NCBI GenBank assembly: GCA_020630475.1
Contig: JAHDBI010000001.1
Span: forward strand, 77,456 to 123,817
Length of the DNA: 46,362 nt
Direction: 5' to 3'
Source: Saprospiraceae bacterium
GTDB taxonomy: Bacteria; Bacteroidota; Bacteroidia; Chitinophagales; Saprospiraceae
Part shown: piece after piece, positions 1 through 9,771 of the stretch
Numbering within the stretch: position 1 is the stretch's first letter
How the letters are laid out: each line of letters starts with the position of its first letter
The notes under the pieces: generated by a model
What the model was told of the DNA's origin: nothing
Seen by the model: only the letters and a program-made list of their open reading frames with translations
The model's database searches: none
Program-made: the position numbers and the translations under genes

Positions 1-746
1 CCAACAATCTTACCCATTCGTGTACTTCCTGTAGCAGATACTAATGGGATTCTTTTATCTTTTGTCATGTACTCACCAACCCTATAGTCTCCGTTGATAA
101 TGCAACTCACTCCTTCCGGTACTTTATTGGCTTTAAGTACATCTTTCATTATGTTTTGACAGGCGATTGCACACAATGGTGTTTTTTCACTTGCCTTCCA
201 AACACATACATCACCACAGACCATTGCGATCATTGAATTCCATGACCAAACAGCTACAGGGAAATTAAATGCAGATATAATCCCCACAACTCCTAGAGGA
301 TGCCATTGCTCATACATTCTATGCGACGGTCTCTCCGAATGCATCGTTAATCCGTACAGCTGTCTTGATAGTCCAACAGCAAAATCACAAATGTCTATCA
401 TCTCTTGAACCTCTCCATAGCCCTCTTGTAAAGACTTACCCATTTCATAAGAAACTAATTTTCCTAAAGAATCCTTGTGTTTTCTTAAGGCTTCGCCATA
501 TTGTCTTACTATTTCTCCTCTAAGCGGCGCTGGCATTGTTCTCCAACTTAAAAATGCCTTTTGAGAAGCCTTCATTACTTTTTCGTAATCTGACTTTGTA
601 GTTACTGATACACTTCCAATAAATTTACCATCCACTGGAGAGTAGGAATCAATATATTCTTTTGAAGCTCCTACATTTTTAAGCCCTGTACTCGTACCGT
701 GGTTTTTTTTATTTAAACCTAATTTTTTAAGAAAACTGGTGTTCAT
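1..746 (-). CDS. Aldehyde dehydrogenase, ALDH7-like (N-terminal part, cut by window edge)
   Basis: This is the first 248 codons of an NAD(P)-dependent aldehyde dehydrogenase; the rest lies beyond the left edge. I translated it by hand from the ATG at 746. The stretch GVVGIISAFNFPVAVWSWNS, followed by GDVCVWKASEKTPL, is the Rossmann/cofactor-binding region of the family. SATGSTRMG near the cut end is the usual loop before the catalytic part. The catalytic Glu and Cys are outside the window. The AFNFPVAVW wording and the N-terminal pattern resemble ALDH7 (alpha-aminoadipic semialdehyde / piperideine-6-carboxylate dehydrogenase, lysine breakdown) more than ALDH1/2, but substrate assignment is inference. 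The gene lies 54 bp downstream of the RND transporter on the same strand and may share its transcript. Confidence 0.88.
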   Translation of the reverse strand, partial: MNTSFLKKLGLNKKNHGTSTGLKNVGASKEYIDSYSPVDGKFIGSVSVTTKSDYEKVMKASQKAFLSWRTMPAPLRGEIVRQYGEALRKHKDSLGKLVSYEMGKSLQEGYGEVQEMIDICDFAVGLSRQLYGLTMHSERPSHRMYEQWHPLGVVGIISAFNFPVAVWSWNSMIAMVCGDVCVWKASEKTPLCAIACQNIMKDVLKANKVPEGVSCIINGDYRVGEYMTKDKRIPLVSATGSTRMGKIV

Positions 747-800
747 ATTATACTTGTTTATTGTGCCACAAAAATAGTTATTCAAGTAGCATTGTAAGGC

Positions 801-3068
801 CTATTTAAGTGGTCTTTTTCCAAACTTTCTTATCAATACAGGAAGCAAGGTGAGATCACAGATAACCGCACTTATTAAAGTAATTGAAATTAACAATCCG
901 ACTATTATACTTGGCGGGCTGTTTGAAAACATTAAAACCAAAAATCCAAAGAACAAAATGATCGTAGTAAAAATAATCGCCTTGCCAGTTTCCCGAAAAG
1001 TGATTTTCATTGCCTCCTCTTGATTATTGTATTTTGAAAGACTCAGTTTGTACTTACTTAGAAAATGAATAGAGTCATCCACAGCGATTCCAAAAATAAG
1101 GGCAAAAACGATCGATATCCCAGCATCAAGTTCAAAGTTTAAGTAACCTAAAAGTGCGGCTGCAAAAAATAAGGGAACAATATTGGGGACCAAACTTATC
1201 AATACCATTACTGGGCTTCTATATAAAAAACCCATCAATAGACTTACAATTAACAAAGCTAAACCCAAGCCTTGTATTAAGTTTTCACGAACATATATCG
1301 CGTTTTTATCGACAATGATTCCTGTTCCAGTACGCTTTATATCAACAATTTCTGTATTTAGATTTGATGCGATCCATTGGTCAATATCCTTGCCCATTGT
1401 CGATATTACATCTGCCCCAACGTCTAAAACCCTTGTAGATACTCTAGCCTTCTTTTGGTCTTTGCTTACAAATACTCCTTGAAAATCCTTTGGTACTTTT
1501 AATAAGTATTTTTCTTGTTTTTGAAAGTCTTTTTCATTTTGTGGAAACCTATAATCATCCATTTTGTTTCCGTTCAGCATTTTATGGATACTCTTGTGCA
1601 ATGCTGTCACTGAAGCAATGGATCCAACAGATCCTGTTGAATTTAGATATTGTTCGAGCTTATCTATTTCCTTTAAAACTACATAATCTCCTACGTTCTT
1701 ACCCCCTTTTGCATAGACAGCGAATTCCATTGGGCGAAAGCCAGAATAGTTTTCCTCAAAGAAATTATATGCCTTTGTAATTTGTGTTCGTTTGGGCAGG
1801 TTTTTTTCAATCTTATAATTGGTACTCACCTTAGACATTCCATAAAAACAAAACAAGCAAAAGGCAATAAAAAAGAAAACGATTTGTCTTGGCTTATTTA
1901 AAGTATAACGATACCAGTGATCAAGAATTAAGTCCCAGCGTTTATTTTTTTCTATCGAACTCATCAAGTCGTCTTTTGAATAAAAAGAAATCACTGAAGT
2001 GGTAAATAAAACAACGGTCACATAAGCCACCATAACACCAAGAGCACCGTTCATTCCTAGGTCCCGAATTGGTCCAATTTTCGAAGTTAAGAGCGTCAAA
2101 AACCCTACTGCCGTTGTTAGTGATGTAAAAAGCGTAGCCAATCCAATTTCCTTGATGGTTACAATAATCGCATTGTCTTTTGTGTTGCCCTTTTTAATCT
2201 CATCCAGATATTTAGATAAAATGTGGACTACGTCTGACGTTCCCACAATGACCATTAAAACTGGATAAAGAGCCGCCATCGCATTTAACTCTCTACCCAT
2301 CAAAGAAAGAATGCCCATAAAAACGACAAACCCTATTCCGATAGAAATCAATCCCAGGAAAACAGTTTTCATTTTCCTAAAAATTAAAAACATCATAATA
2401 GAAACAAGTACACCACTAATCAAGGTAGAGATGATCATTTCCCACAATTTCATCTCAACAAGTTCCTGTTGGAAATATGCCCTACCAAGGATATAATGAT
2501 CTTCAAAACCATAATCCTCAATTAAGGCATTTAGCTCTTCCATCAACGATTTCGATTCAGGCAATCCGATGAGGTCTTCCGTTTTTAATGAAACCACTAA
2601 TGAAGTTCCATTCTTGTCTATGAGGGTATTGGCAAATCGCGGATCGTTCAAAATTTGTTCCTTGTCGGAATCATAAAGTGCTGGTGTTTTTCTATGAATC
2701 ACCGGAACTGTCGTCACCCCAAATGGTGCTTTGACTGGGTTTTTCATTTGAGTCAAACACCTACTTTCTGTAACATGAGGGAGTGATCTGCAATCAAGAG
2801 AAAACTGATGTACTGACTCTAGGAAAATCGAATCAAAAACACCATCTTTTCTTTCTACCGCAATGAGTAAAAAGTTATCGTCGGATTCAAACTCAGAAAT
2901 AAAGTCTTGAAAAAACTCTAAGTCCTCATCGCCATCAGGAAAAAACTGCTCAAAACTAAATCCAAATTTAAGCCTAGGCAACAACAAGAGCGACAAAACA
3001 CTAATGAGTGTAAAGGCAATGATGATGCTTTTTCTATTTTTAAGAAAGGTGTTTTCCATTATGTTCAA
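801..3068 (-). CDS. RND-superfamily (MMPL/SSD-type) transporter
   Basis: A 755-residue inner-membrane protein with the two-fold RND layout: one N-terminal membrane helix (about residues 13-32), a large extracytoplasmic domain, five helices (about 215-370), a seventh helix near 397-415, a second extracytoplasmic domain, then five more helices to the C-terminus. The fourth helix of each half carries the buried acidic residue expected for proton coupling: GTSDVVHIL in the first half and GIAVDDSIHFLSKY in the second. This is the MMPL/Patched-like branch, which exports lipids or hydrophobic molecules and, unlike AcrB, needs no outer-membrane partner encoded nearby. The substrate cannot be read from the sequence. 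The gene is divergent from the LOG-family gene, with 83 bp between the starts. Confidence 0.88.
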   Translation of the reverse strand: MNIMENTFLKNRKSIIIAFTLISVLSLLLLPRLKFGFSFEQFFPDGDEDLEFFQDFISEFESDDNFLLIAVERKDGVFDSIFLESVHQFSLDCRSLPHVTESRCLTQMKNPVKAPFGVTTVPVIHRKTPALYDSDKEQILNDPRFANTLIDKNGTSLVVSLKTEDLIGLPESKSLMEELNALIEDYGFEDHYILGRAYFQQELVEMKLWEMIISTLISGVLVSIMMFLIFRKMKTVFLGLISIGIGFVVFMGILSLMGRELNAMAALYPVLMVIVGTSDVVHILSKYLDEIKKGNTKDNAIIVTIKEIGLATLFTSLTTAVGFLTLLTSKIGPIRDLGMNGALGVMVAYVTVVLFTTSVISFYSKDDLMSSIEKNKRWDLILDHWYRYTLNKPRQIVFFFIAFCLFCFYGMSKVSTNYKIEKNLPKRTQITKAYNFFEENYSGFRPMEFAVYAKGGKNVGDYVVLKEIDKLEQYLNSTGSVGSIASVTALHKSIHKMLNGNKMDDYRFPQNEKDFQKQEKYLLKVPKDFQGVFVSKDQKKARVSTRVLDVGADVISTMGKDIDQWIASNLNTEIVDIKRTGTGIIVDKNAIYVRENLIQGLGLALLIVSLLMGFLYRSPVMVLISLVPNIVPLFFAAALLGYLNFELDAGISIVFALIFGIAVDDSIHFLSKYKLSLSKYNNQEEAMKITFRETGKAIIFTTIILFFGFLVLMFSNSPPSIIVGLLISITLISAVICDLTLLPVLIRKFGKRPLK

Positions 3069-3131
3069 TTAGTCTTCTATATAAGTTCTTATCAAAAGTA
3101 TTTGTTCTAAGTTTCTACGTATTTATTTATA

Positions 3132-3139
3132 TACCTTCG
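3132..3139 (+). promoter_or_regulatory. Possible -7 element upstream of the LOG-family gene
   Basis: TACCTTCG differs by one base from the Bacteroidota -7 consensus TAnnTTTG and lies 12 bp before the ATG. No well-spaced -33 TTTG was found (the nearest is at 3101-3104, 27 bp away), so this is weak. If real, the transcript would have a very short leader. Confidence 0.25.
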
Positions 3140-3151
3140 TAAAAAAAGATC

Positions 3152-3730
3152 ATGAACCGAATCTGTGTTTATGCGGCCTCAAGTTCTAAAATTCCTGAGC
3201 GCTACAAAAGACAAACAAAAGAATTAATTGCAGCCCTCTGTGAAGTAGGTTATTCTTTTGTTTATGGAGGCGGCTCTACAGGTTTAATGGGCGTTACGGC
3301 GGACACTGTTTTGGAAAACTCCGGTAAAATAACCGGAATCATACCTGGTTTCATGAAAGCCTTAGAGTGGAATCATCCCGAAGTGGAAGATATGATTGTT
3401 GTAGAAACAATGGCCGAAAGAAAACAACTTTTTCTAGATCATTCCGACATCATCATCTGTCTTCCTGGTGGTTGTGGTACACTTGAAGAAATTTCTGAAG
3501 CTTTTACCCTAAAACAACTGGATCAAATTCATCATCCTTTGTTCTTAGTGAATTTTGATGGTTTCTATGAACCATTAATACAACAGTTTGAAAAAATGAT
3601 CGAGCTTCATTGTATTCAAAAAGAACACGAAAATCTTTGGTCTGTTATTTCAAGTTTTGAAGAGTTTAACCATCTCATTCGCGTAAGCGAAACAACGGAA
3701 ATCATCCAACAAAAAAAGAGTAAAATATAG
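3152..3730 (+). CDS. LOG-family protein (TIGR00730, nucleotide 5'-monophosphate phosphoribohydrolase-like)
   Basis: A 192-residue cytoplasmic Rossmann-fold protein of the LONELY GUY/TIGR00730 family. The two signature elements are both visible: YGGGSTGLMG near residue 40 and LPGGCGTLEEISEAFT near residue 105 (the PGGxGTxxE motif that binds the phosphoribosyl group). Characterised members release the base from cytokinin riboside 5'-monophosphates or, in bacteria, from purine nucleoside monophosphates. The physiological substrate here is unknown. The stop codon TAG is followed immediately by the ATG of RNase HII, so the two genes are almost certainly co-transcribed and translationally coupled. 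Length is normal for the family. Confidence 0.92.
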   Translation: MNRICVYAASSSKIPERYKRQTKELIAALCEVGYSFVYGGGSTGLMGVTADTVLENSGKITGIIPGFMKALEWNHPEVEDMIVVETMAERKQLFLDHSDIIICLPGGCGTLEEISEAFTLKQLDQIHHPLFLVNFDGFYEPLIQQFEKMIELHCIQKEHENLWSVISSFEEFNHLIRVSETTEIIQQKKSKI

Positions 3731-4330
3731 ATGCTGAAACACTATCCATCAAAAAAGATAGTTGCCGGATGTGACGAAGCTGGACGAGGATGTCTTGCCG
3801 GACCCGTTTATGCCGCAGCAGTTATTCTACCTAAGGGTTTTCAACATGACTTATTAAATGATTCTAAAAAACTGACAGAAAAAACACGCCTCGAACTTGA
3901 GGTTGTTGTAAAAGAAAAAGCAATCGCATATGCGATTGCCAAGTGTAGTCCTAAAGAAATAGATAAATACAATATTCTCTGGGCGTCCGTCCGAGCCATG
4001 CACAAAGCAGTCAAAAAACTATCTCAAAAACCTGAACTTCTTTTAATTGATGGAAATCGATTTAGACCTTATTCTAATATCACCCACGAATGTGTTATTG
4101 GTGGGGATGGCATCTTTTTAAGTATTGCCGCAGCATCGATATTGGCAAAAACTGCCAGAGATAAACACATGAAACGTTTATCAAAAAAATACCCATCATA
4201 CATGTGGGGTCAAAACAAGGGTTACCCTACCCTAGCACACAGAGAAGCTATAAAGTCCAATGGTCCGACTGAACATCATCGTAAAAGTTTTCGACTACTC
4301 CGTCAGGGAATTCAAGGAGATTTATTTTAA
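3731..4330 (+). CDS. rnhB: Ribonuclease HII
   Basis: A 199-residue endonuclease that cuts the RNA strand of RNA-DNA hybrids and removes single ribonucleotides misincorporated into DNA. The N-terminal [13 protein letters not shown] (Asp15, Glu16) is the family signature. LLIDGN (Asp107) and GGDG (Asp126) supply the other metal-binding acids, followed by [14 protein letters not shown]. All four catalytic carboxylates are therefore present and the length is typical. The ATG directly abuts the stop of the LOG-family gene. The TAA stop lies inside a TTAA shared with the stop of the convergent MBL gene. Confidence 0.97.
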   Translation: MLKHYPSKKIVAGCDEAGRGCLAGPVYAAAVILPKGFQHDLLNDSKKLTEKTRLELEVVVKEKAIAYAIAKCSPKEIDKYNILWASVRAMHKAVKKLSQKPELLLIDGNRFRPYSNITHECVIGGDGIFLSIAAASILAKTARDKHMKRLSKKYPSYMWGQNKGYPTLAHREAIKSNGPTEHHRKSFRLLRQGIQGDLF

Positions 4331-4962
4331 GTCAAAAATGGGTTGGTCCTTTTCTCATGTCCTATGGTGGTATATGGGCCATGTCCAGGATATACATTGA
4401 CGTCATCATCTAGGACAAAAAACTTGTCTTTGATGCTCTTTATTAGAGTATCAAAGTTGCCGCCTGGAAGATCTGTTCGTCCTATGCTCCCATTAAAAAG
4501 AACATCTCCTGCAATTAAGTTTTTTGACGCTTCATGATAGAAAGAAATGCTCGCAGGCGAATGACCCGGCGTATATAAAACTTGTAAAGAACTATTTCCA
4601 AATTCAATAATATCTCCCTCATCGTGAAAAATTTCAATGGGAGGTGATGAATCATAATTGATGCCGTACATACTAGCGACCGTCTCTCCAGCCTCTAATA
4701 CAGGAACCTCTCCCTTATGCGACTCTAAGGCTAAGCCAAAAGTGTCGTGAATAAATCGGTTTCCCAGAATATGGTCTATATGACAATGCGTATTGAGTAA
4801 CCTTTTTAAGTTGATTTTTTTACTATCAATAAAGTCTGTAATTCTTTTCCTTTCTACTTCGTCATTACACCCCGGATCAACAATAACTCCTTCGTTTGTT
4901 TCGTCATAAAGTAGGTAGGTGTTTTCTGCAAAACCATTACATGTAAACAACTTGATATTCAT
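4327..4962 (-). CDS. MBL-fold metallo-hydrolase (glyoxalase II-like)
   Basis: A cytoplasmic metallo-beta-lactamase-fold hydrolase of about 211 residues. The zinc-binding motif [11 protein letters not shown] is intact, followed by [10 protein letters not shown] (third His), AGDVLF (bridging Asp) and YPGHGP (final His), so both metal sites should form. The family includes hydroxyacylglutathione hydrolases and many thioesterases of unknown substrate; the compact size fits the YcbL/GloC-like group better than classical GloB. The open frame extends 20 codons further to 5022, but that extension is poorly ordered and [16 protein letters not shown] at 4962 is the usual N-terminus of the family, so I chose that ATG. 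It ends in the TTAA shared with rnhB. Confidence 0.9.
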   Translation of the reverse strand: MNIKLFTCNGFAENTYLLYDETNEGVIVDPGCNDEVERKRITDFIDSKKINLKRLLNTHCHIDHILGNRFIHDTFGLALESHKGEVPVLEAGETVASMYGINYDSSPPIEIFHDEGDIIEFGNSSLQVLYTPGHSPASISFYHEASKNLIAGDVLFNGSIGRTDLPGGNFDTLIKSIKDKFFVLDDDVNVYPGHGPYTTIGHEKRTNPFLT

Positions 4963-5048
4963 AGGTGTTTTGTTTAAAATTAACAACAAGATTAAGTGAA
5001 AAACCTTAATTTGAAACGACAAAGATATTCGAAATAGAAAATTACCCT

Positions 5049-8000
5049 ATGCAAACTAGATTTCTCGTATTGTTTTTTCTTTTTGTTTTCCCTTTCGGGG
5101 AATGCTTAAAGGCACAAAATCTTAATACGGGATTTGGTAAAAATCGAGTTCAGTTTCATAATGACTTTAAAAATTGGTGGAGTTATGAAACTGAAAACTT
5201 CATCGTTTATTGGTACGGTAAAGGAAGAAATGTTGCTAAAACCGTCATTCAAATGGCTGAAATGGACCATGATGAGATTCAAGGAATCATGGAACATCGA
5301 TTCAATAATAAAATTGAGATCGTCGTCTATTTGGATGTAACGGATATGAAACAAACCAATATTGGTTCAGAGGGTGTATTCGAAAATAAGACCGGTCAAA
5401 CTAAGATTGTAGGAAACAAAATGTTTGTTTCTTTTGATGGTAACCATCAAAACTTAAGAACTAAAATTAGGGAAGGTGTAGCTACGGTGTATTTAAACTC
5501 GATGTTATTTGGTTCGAATCTTCAAGAAATTGTTCAAAATGCGGTATTGCTCAATGTTCCTGACTGGTACAAACAGGGTTTAGTGGCGTACATAGGCAGT
5601 TACTGGGATTTTGAAAAAGAAGATGAGTTAAGAGACATTTTAGAACGGGATGAACGGTATTGGGATTTTGAAAAACTCTCCACCGATTTTCCAGAAATCG
5701 CAGGTCATTCCCTTTGGTATTATATTGATCAAAACTATGGAAAGTCGTCTATTTCGAACATTCTTTATCTCACTAGAATTAATCGAAATTTAGAAAACAG
5801 TTTCCTATATGTACTAGGAAATTATTTTGACACAACGATTGAAGAATGGAGATCCTTTTACAAGCAGTATTATGCAGATGAAACTCAAGCTTTTACAGAA
5901 AGCCGAGAAAATCTTCCTATCAAATTATCGAACAAAGATTACCAACCCATAAGTCAAATTAAAGTAAGTCCAGACGGTAAGCAATTAATTTATGTCTATA
6001 ATGACTTGGGAAAGTATTGGATCAAACTTCGTGATCTGGAATCAGAAAAAGAAAAGACCCTTTTCAAATATGGATATAAAAACGGTTTTCAAGAACCAGA
6101 CTATAATTATCCCTTAGTCGCTTGGCACCCTTCCAAAAATGAAATCAGTTTTGTGTACGAAGATCGCGATGTTATCAAATTGAAAAAAATGAATCTTGAT
6201 AGCGGAGAAAAAGATCAACAAATAATACCCGATGTTTTTCAACGAATCTATAGTATAGATTACTGGACGGACAAAGATTATATTTACTCAGCGGCTGTGG
6301 ATGGTTTCTCTGATCTATTTCTTTACAAATCAAAAACTAGAGAATCAGAGGCTATTACTGAAGATTTTTATGACGACCTTGATGCTCGCGTTGTTGAAAT
6401 CAATGGTGATCGAGGTATTCTTTTTTCTTCCAACCGACCTGACAATATTCTCTACGAACAACAACTGGATACCATTTTACCCATATCTAAATTTGATGTT
6501 TTCTTCTACAATTTTGACAAAAATGATAAGCGCCTTAATCGTCTAACATTCACTCCTAACATAAATGAAAGACAAGCCATATTAGGAAAAGATAATAGCA
6601 TCTCATTTTTAAATTATTCTTTTGGTTTAAAAAATCATTTTGCTAAAGATTTTTCGAGTGAAGATAATGGTCAAGCCAAGTCCAACGTACACAGAAATAT
6701 CATTTTGCATGAAACGGTGCCTTCTATAGACACCTATTTTTATATGGCTTACGCCAATGGTGCTTATTCTCTTTTTGCTGATAATTCTACTGTTCGTTCG
6801 GTTAATCCCTATACGACGCCTATAGGAAAGTTTTATAGCCCAACCCCTATTGTTATCGAAGAGAGGGCTGTAGAAAAAGAGGATGTGGAAGAGCTTTTAG
6901 ATGGTTATTTGTTTCAATCTGAATTTGAGGATCCCGCTAATCTTGAAGAAATAGAAGATTCTAAAAGAAGAAAAAATGTCCTTGGTTCAAATATTTCTAT
7001 TGATCCAACATTTTCAGACGAAAATAAAATTGTACAACCGTTTAACTCTGCTCGAGCAGTCTCTGCTAGAAAGCGTTTTCGACTAGACAATTTTACCACA
7101 AAAATGGATAACGATATCCTATTTAATGGTCTTGAAAGTTACGCTGGAGAAGACAAGTCTTTAAATCAAAATCCCCTTGGTGTCTTATTAAAGGCTAATG
7201 TTCTTGACTTGTTTGAAGATCATTCTATTGAAGGAGGTGTAAGGATACCAACAACCTTTAACGGGTCCGAATATTTTCTAGTTTATGAAAACAGAAAAAA
7301 ACGTATTGACCAGACTTTTGCATTATATCGAAGGTCTCAGTTACAGAATCTTGATGAAACTCAAACTCCCGTACAGAGAACAAAGCGCTTAAGTTACATT
7401 GCGCTATTTCAGGCAAAATATCCATTTGATCTTTATCGCAGTTTAAGATTAACAACATCCTTACGCTTTGACCGATTGTTCTATCAGTCTTCTGATGCAA
7501 TATCTTTTAATCAACCTGTAGAGGATGAAAAGCGGGTATCTCTTCGAGCGGAATATATTTTTGATAGTTCTAGAGAACTAGATATCAATATCCTTCAGGG
7601 AACGCGATATAAAATTTACGGTGAAGCAATCAATAGATTTAATCTAAAAGTAGTCGATGGTTTTGACTTTAAGTTGAGTTCTGGATTCACAAGTGTTTTA
7701 GGTTATGATGCAAGACACTATATTAACTTTGGTAAGTTTAGTGTTTTGGCTTTACGGTCTGCGGGAGCATTTTCTATGGGTTCTGAAAAAATGCTTTATT
7801 ATTTAGGTGGTGTTGAAAACTGGCTATTCCCATCATTTGATGATAATATTCCTGTTAACAATGACGCTTCTTTTTCTTATAAAGTATTGGCTCCACAAAT
7901 GAGAGGATTTAAAAACAATGCTAGAAATGGAGGGAGTTACCTATTGGGCAACATTGAGCTTAGAGTACCCATATTCAAACACTTATTCTCACGTCAAATA

Positions 8001-8294
8001 TCTTCCTCGTTTCTAAGAAACTTTCAAGTAGTGCTTTTTTATGATTTGGGTACTGCTTGGTATGGTTTAACTCCATATAGTGATGAAAATCCATTGAACA
8101 GTTTAACACTAGATGACACTGATGTTGTTCAGGTAACCGTAAAATACTTTAGGGATCCACTAATCATGGGCTTTGGTCCAGGGATTAGGTCAAGTTTGTT
8201 TGGTTACTTTGTAAAGCTAGATTATGCCTGGGGCTTGGAAACAAGGAATCTTTTGGACCCAATGTTATATTTTTCTTTTGGTAAAGACTTTTAA
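5049..8294 (+). CDS. Secreted peptidase-MA-like / TolB-propeller / outer-membrane beta-barrel protein
   Basis: A 1081-residue envelope protein with an N-terminal signal peptide ending near residue 23 (AQ). Residues about 30-290 look like a peptidase-MA (gluzincin) domain: the downstream VPDWYKQGLVAYIG matches the zinc-ligand helix region, but the HExxH site is absent (REGVATVY stands in its place), so it is probably not a protease. Residues about 295-480 resemble TolB/PD40 beta-propeller blades (QIKVSPDGKQLIYVYND is one). The C-terminal about 350 residues alternate like a beta-barrel and end with Omp85/BamA-like phrases (RGFKNNARNGGSYLLGNIEL, then FGPGIRSSLFGYFVKLDYAWG) and a terminal Phe. 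The likely role is an outer-membrane-anchored assembly or binding protein. It shares its TTAA stop with prfA on the other strand. Confidence 0.75.
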   Translation: MQTRFLVLFFLFVFPFGECLKAQNLNTGFGKNRVQFHNDFKNWWSYETENFIVYWYGKGRNVAKTVIQMAEMDHDEIQGIMEHRFNNKIEIVVYLDVTDMKQTNIGSEGVFENKTGQTKIVGNKMFVSFDGNHQNLRTKIREGVATVYLNSMLFGSNLQEIVQNAVLLNVPDWYKQGLVAYIGSYWDFEKEDELRDILERDERYWDFEKLSTDFPEIAGHSLWYYIDQNYGKSSISNILYLTRINRNLENSFLYVLGNYFDTTIEEWRSFYKQYYADETQAFTESRENLPIKLSNKDYQPISQIKVSPDGKQLIYVYNDLGKYWIKLRDLESEKEKTLFKYGYKNGFQEPDYNYPLVAWHPSKNEISFVYEDRDVIKLKKMNLDSGEKDQQIIPDVFQRIYSIDYWTDKDYIYSAAVDGFSDLFLYKSKTRESEAITEDFYDDLDARVVEINGDRGILFSSNRPDNILYEQQLDTILPISKFDVFFYNFDKNDKRLNRLTFTPNINERQAILGKDNSISFLNYSFGLKNHFAKDFSSEDNGQAKSNVHRNIILHETVPSIDTYFYMAYANGAYSLFADNSTVRSVNPYTTPIGKFYSPTPIVIEERAVEKEDVEELLDGYLFQSEFEDPANLEEIEDSKRRKNVLGSNISIDPTFSDENKIVQPFNSARAVSARKRFRLDNFTTKMDNDILFNGLESYAGEDKSLNQNPLGVLLKANVLDLFEDHSIEGGVRIPTTFNGSEYFLVYENRKKRIDQTFALYRRSQLQNLDETQTPVQRTKRLSYIALFQAKYPFDLYRSLRLTTSLRFDRLFYQSSDAISFNQPVEDEKRVSLRAEYIFDSSRELDINILQGTRYKIYGEAINRFNLKVVDGFDFKLSSGFTSVLGYDARHYINFGKFSVLALRSAGAFSMGSEKMLYYLGGVENWLFPSFDDNIPVNNDASFSYKVLAPQMRGFKNNARNGGSYLLGNIELRVPIFKHLFSRQISSSFLRNFQVVLFYDLGTAWYGLTPYSDENPLNSLTLDDTDVVQVTVKYFRDPLIMGFGPGIRSSLFGYFVKLDYAWGLETRNLLDPMLYFSFGKDF

Positions 8295-9355
8295 GCTCCT
8301 TCTTTCATTTTCTCTGCATTCTCCGCGACCTGCAATGCTTCGATGATTTCGTTCAACTGACCATCTACGATTTTATCCAAACTATAAAGCGTTAGGTTTA
8401 TTCGGTGATCAGTTACTCTGTTTTGAGGATAATTATAAGTACGTATTTTATCAGATCGATCTCCAGAACCTACAAGCGATTGTCGTTTTTGTTTTTGGTC
8501 TTTATCTACTTCAAGTTTCTGCGCTTCTTTAATCTTCATATAGAGCCTTTGAAGTGCAATTTCTCTGTTTTTATGTTGAGATCTTGAATCAGTACTCTCT
8601 GCAACGATCCCAGTAGGAAGGTGAGTAAATCGAACACCTGATTCAGTTTTATTCACGTGCTGGCCTCCCGCTCCACTCGCTCTAAAAGTATCTGTTCTTA
8701 AGTCATCTTTTTTAACATCAATGTCTTCTATTTCAAACTTTGGAAGTACTACAACAGTAGCCGCAGAGGTATGTACTCTTCCTTGAGATTCTGTTTTGGG
8801 AACTCTTTGCACTCGGTGCGCACCGGACTCAAATTTTAATCGGCCGTAAACATTGTCTCCTTTCACCTCTAGAACGACTTTATTAAATCCTCCGACAGAT
8901 CCTTCATTGACGTCAAGAGTTTCTGTTTTGAAACCGATTGTTTCAAAATACTTGGTGTACATTCGATATAAATCTCCGGCAAAAATACTTGCTTCATCTC
9001 CTCCAGCTCCAGATCTGATTTCGAATATTACATCCATCGCATCTTCTGGATCCTTAGGAATAAGAAGGAGTTTTATTTCTTCTTCTAGTTTTTCCTTATT
9101 CGCTTCAAGGTCGTTCAACTCCATTTCGGCCATCTCCTTCATCTCTGGATCATCATCTGCTAACATTGCCTTAGAAGAGTCTATGTTGCTCAATGTATTT
9201 TTATAATCACGGTAAGCATTTACAATTAAGGTAAGGTCTTTATACTCTTTGTTTGTTTTTGTAAAGAGTTTCATATCCTTGACTGTCTCTGGGTCGGACA
9301 GCTTCTCTTCTAGATAGTGAAATCTTTCTTTTATGGCTTCTAGCTTTTCAAGCAT
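8291..9355 (-). CDS. prfA: Peptide chain release factor 1
   Basis: A 354-residue class I release factor that reads UAA and UAG and triggers peptide release on the ribosome. The catalytic GGQ is at residues 230-232 within RASGAGGQHVNKTESGVR. The codon-reading tripeptide is PKT (186-188, in RVQRVPKTESQGR), fitting the PxT pattern of RF1 rather than the SPF of RF2, and there is no RF2-style programmed frameshift. Length and domain order are normal. It is the last gene of a leftward set that begins with the ECF sigma factor and the small anti-sigma candidate, although an 83-bp gap separates it from the latter. No separate promoter was recognised. Confidence 0.97.
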   Translation of the reverse strand: MLEKLEAIKERFHYLEEKLSDPETVKDMKLFTKTNKEYKDLTLIVNAYRDYKNTLSNIDSSKAMLADDDPEMKEMAEMELNDLEANKEKLEEEIKLLLIPKDPEDAMDVIFEIRSGAGGDEASIFAGDLYRMYTKYFETIGFKTETLDVNEGSVGGFNKVVLEVKGDNVYGRLKFESGAHRVQRVPKTESQGRVHTSAATVVVLPKFEIEDIDVKKDDLRTDTFRASGAGGQHVNKTESGVRFTHLPTGIVAESTDSRSQHKNREIALQRLYMKIKEAQKLEVDKDQKQKRQSLVGSGDRSDKIRTYNYPQNRVTDHRINLTLYSLDKIVDGQLNEIIEALQVAENAEKMKEGA

Positions 9356-9438
9356 TGTAGTTGATCTTTAGGCAGGACAAAGGTAGTTAACCTTGTGAAA
9401 TTAATTTCACAAGAAACAAGTTTGATCGTTTAGAATAG

Positions 9439-9675
9439 CTATCTAAGCTTAATGCTGTCTTTAATGCTTTGGACCAAGTCAGGAGAAACACTTGATCTTT
9501 TTACGTTGTTTTTAATATAATCTCTGAAAGATTTTTCTCTGTTGAAGAGCTTGTTGCATCGAGGATCTGAATCTACTTTTTGAAGTAAATCATCTTGATC
9601 GGACTGACTCAACGCGTTATCAAAGTAAAGATTGATGCGTTGTTTTAAATTCTCGAATCTGTCTTGGTTTTCCAT
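9439..9675 (-). CDS. Putative anti-sigma factor, zinc-less ZAS-like
   Basis: A 78-residue acidic soluble protein encoded 96 bp downstream of the ECF sigma gene on the same strand. The helical pattern INLYFDNALSQSDQDDLLQK then DSDPRCNKLF and a C-terminal helix resembles zinc-binding anti-sigma (RsrA-like) domains. In those the centre reads HxxxCxxC; here the equivalent positions are Lys, Asp and one remaining Cys, so it cannot bind zinc in the usual way. There is no membrane segment. Gene order and helical pattern support an anti-sigma role, but homology is inferred by eye. The open frame reaches back to 9708; MENQDRF at 9675 is the more natural start. Confidence 0.6.
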   Translation of the reverse strand: MENQDRFENLKQRINLYFDNALSQSDQDDLLQKVDSDPRCNKLFNREKSFRDYIKNNVKRSSVSPDLVQSIKDSIKLR

Positions 9676-9771
9676 ATCACAATATTTTGTGTTCACCCGG
9701 TTTGACAAATAATACCTTCTAAATTACATGTTCTTTATTTAAAACTCAGTAACGAATACCGAATTTCTTCT

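Noticed and set aside
8649..8664. CACGTG core inside prfA as a third parS
   Set aside because: Only the central part fits (TTCACGTG); most of the outer bases differ from the parS consensus, and it lies in a conserved coding region.
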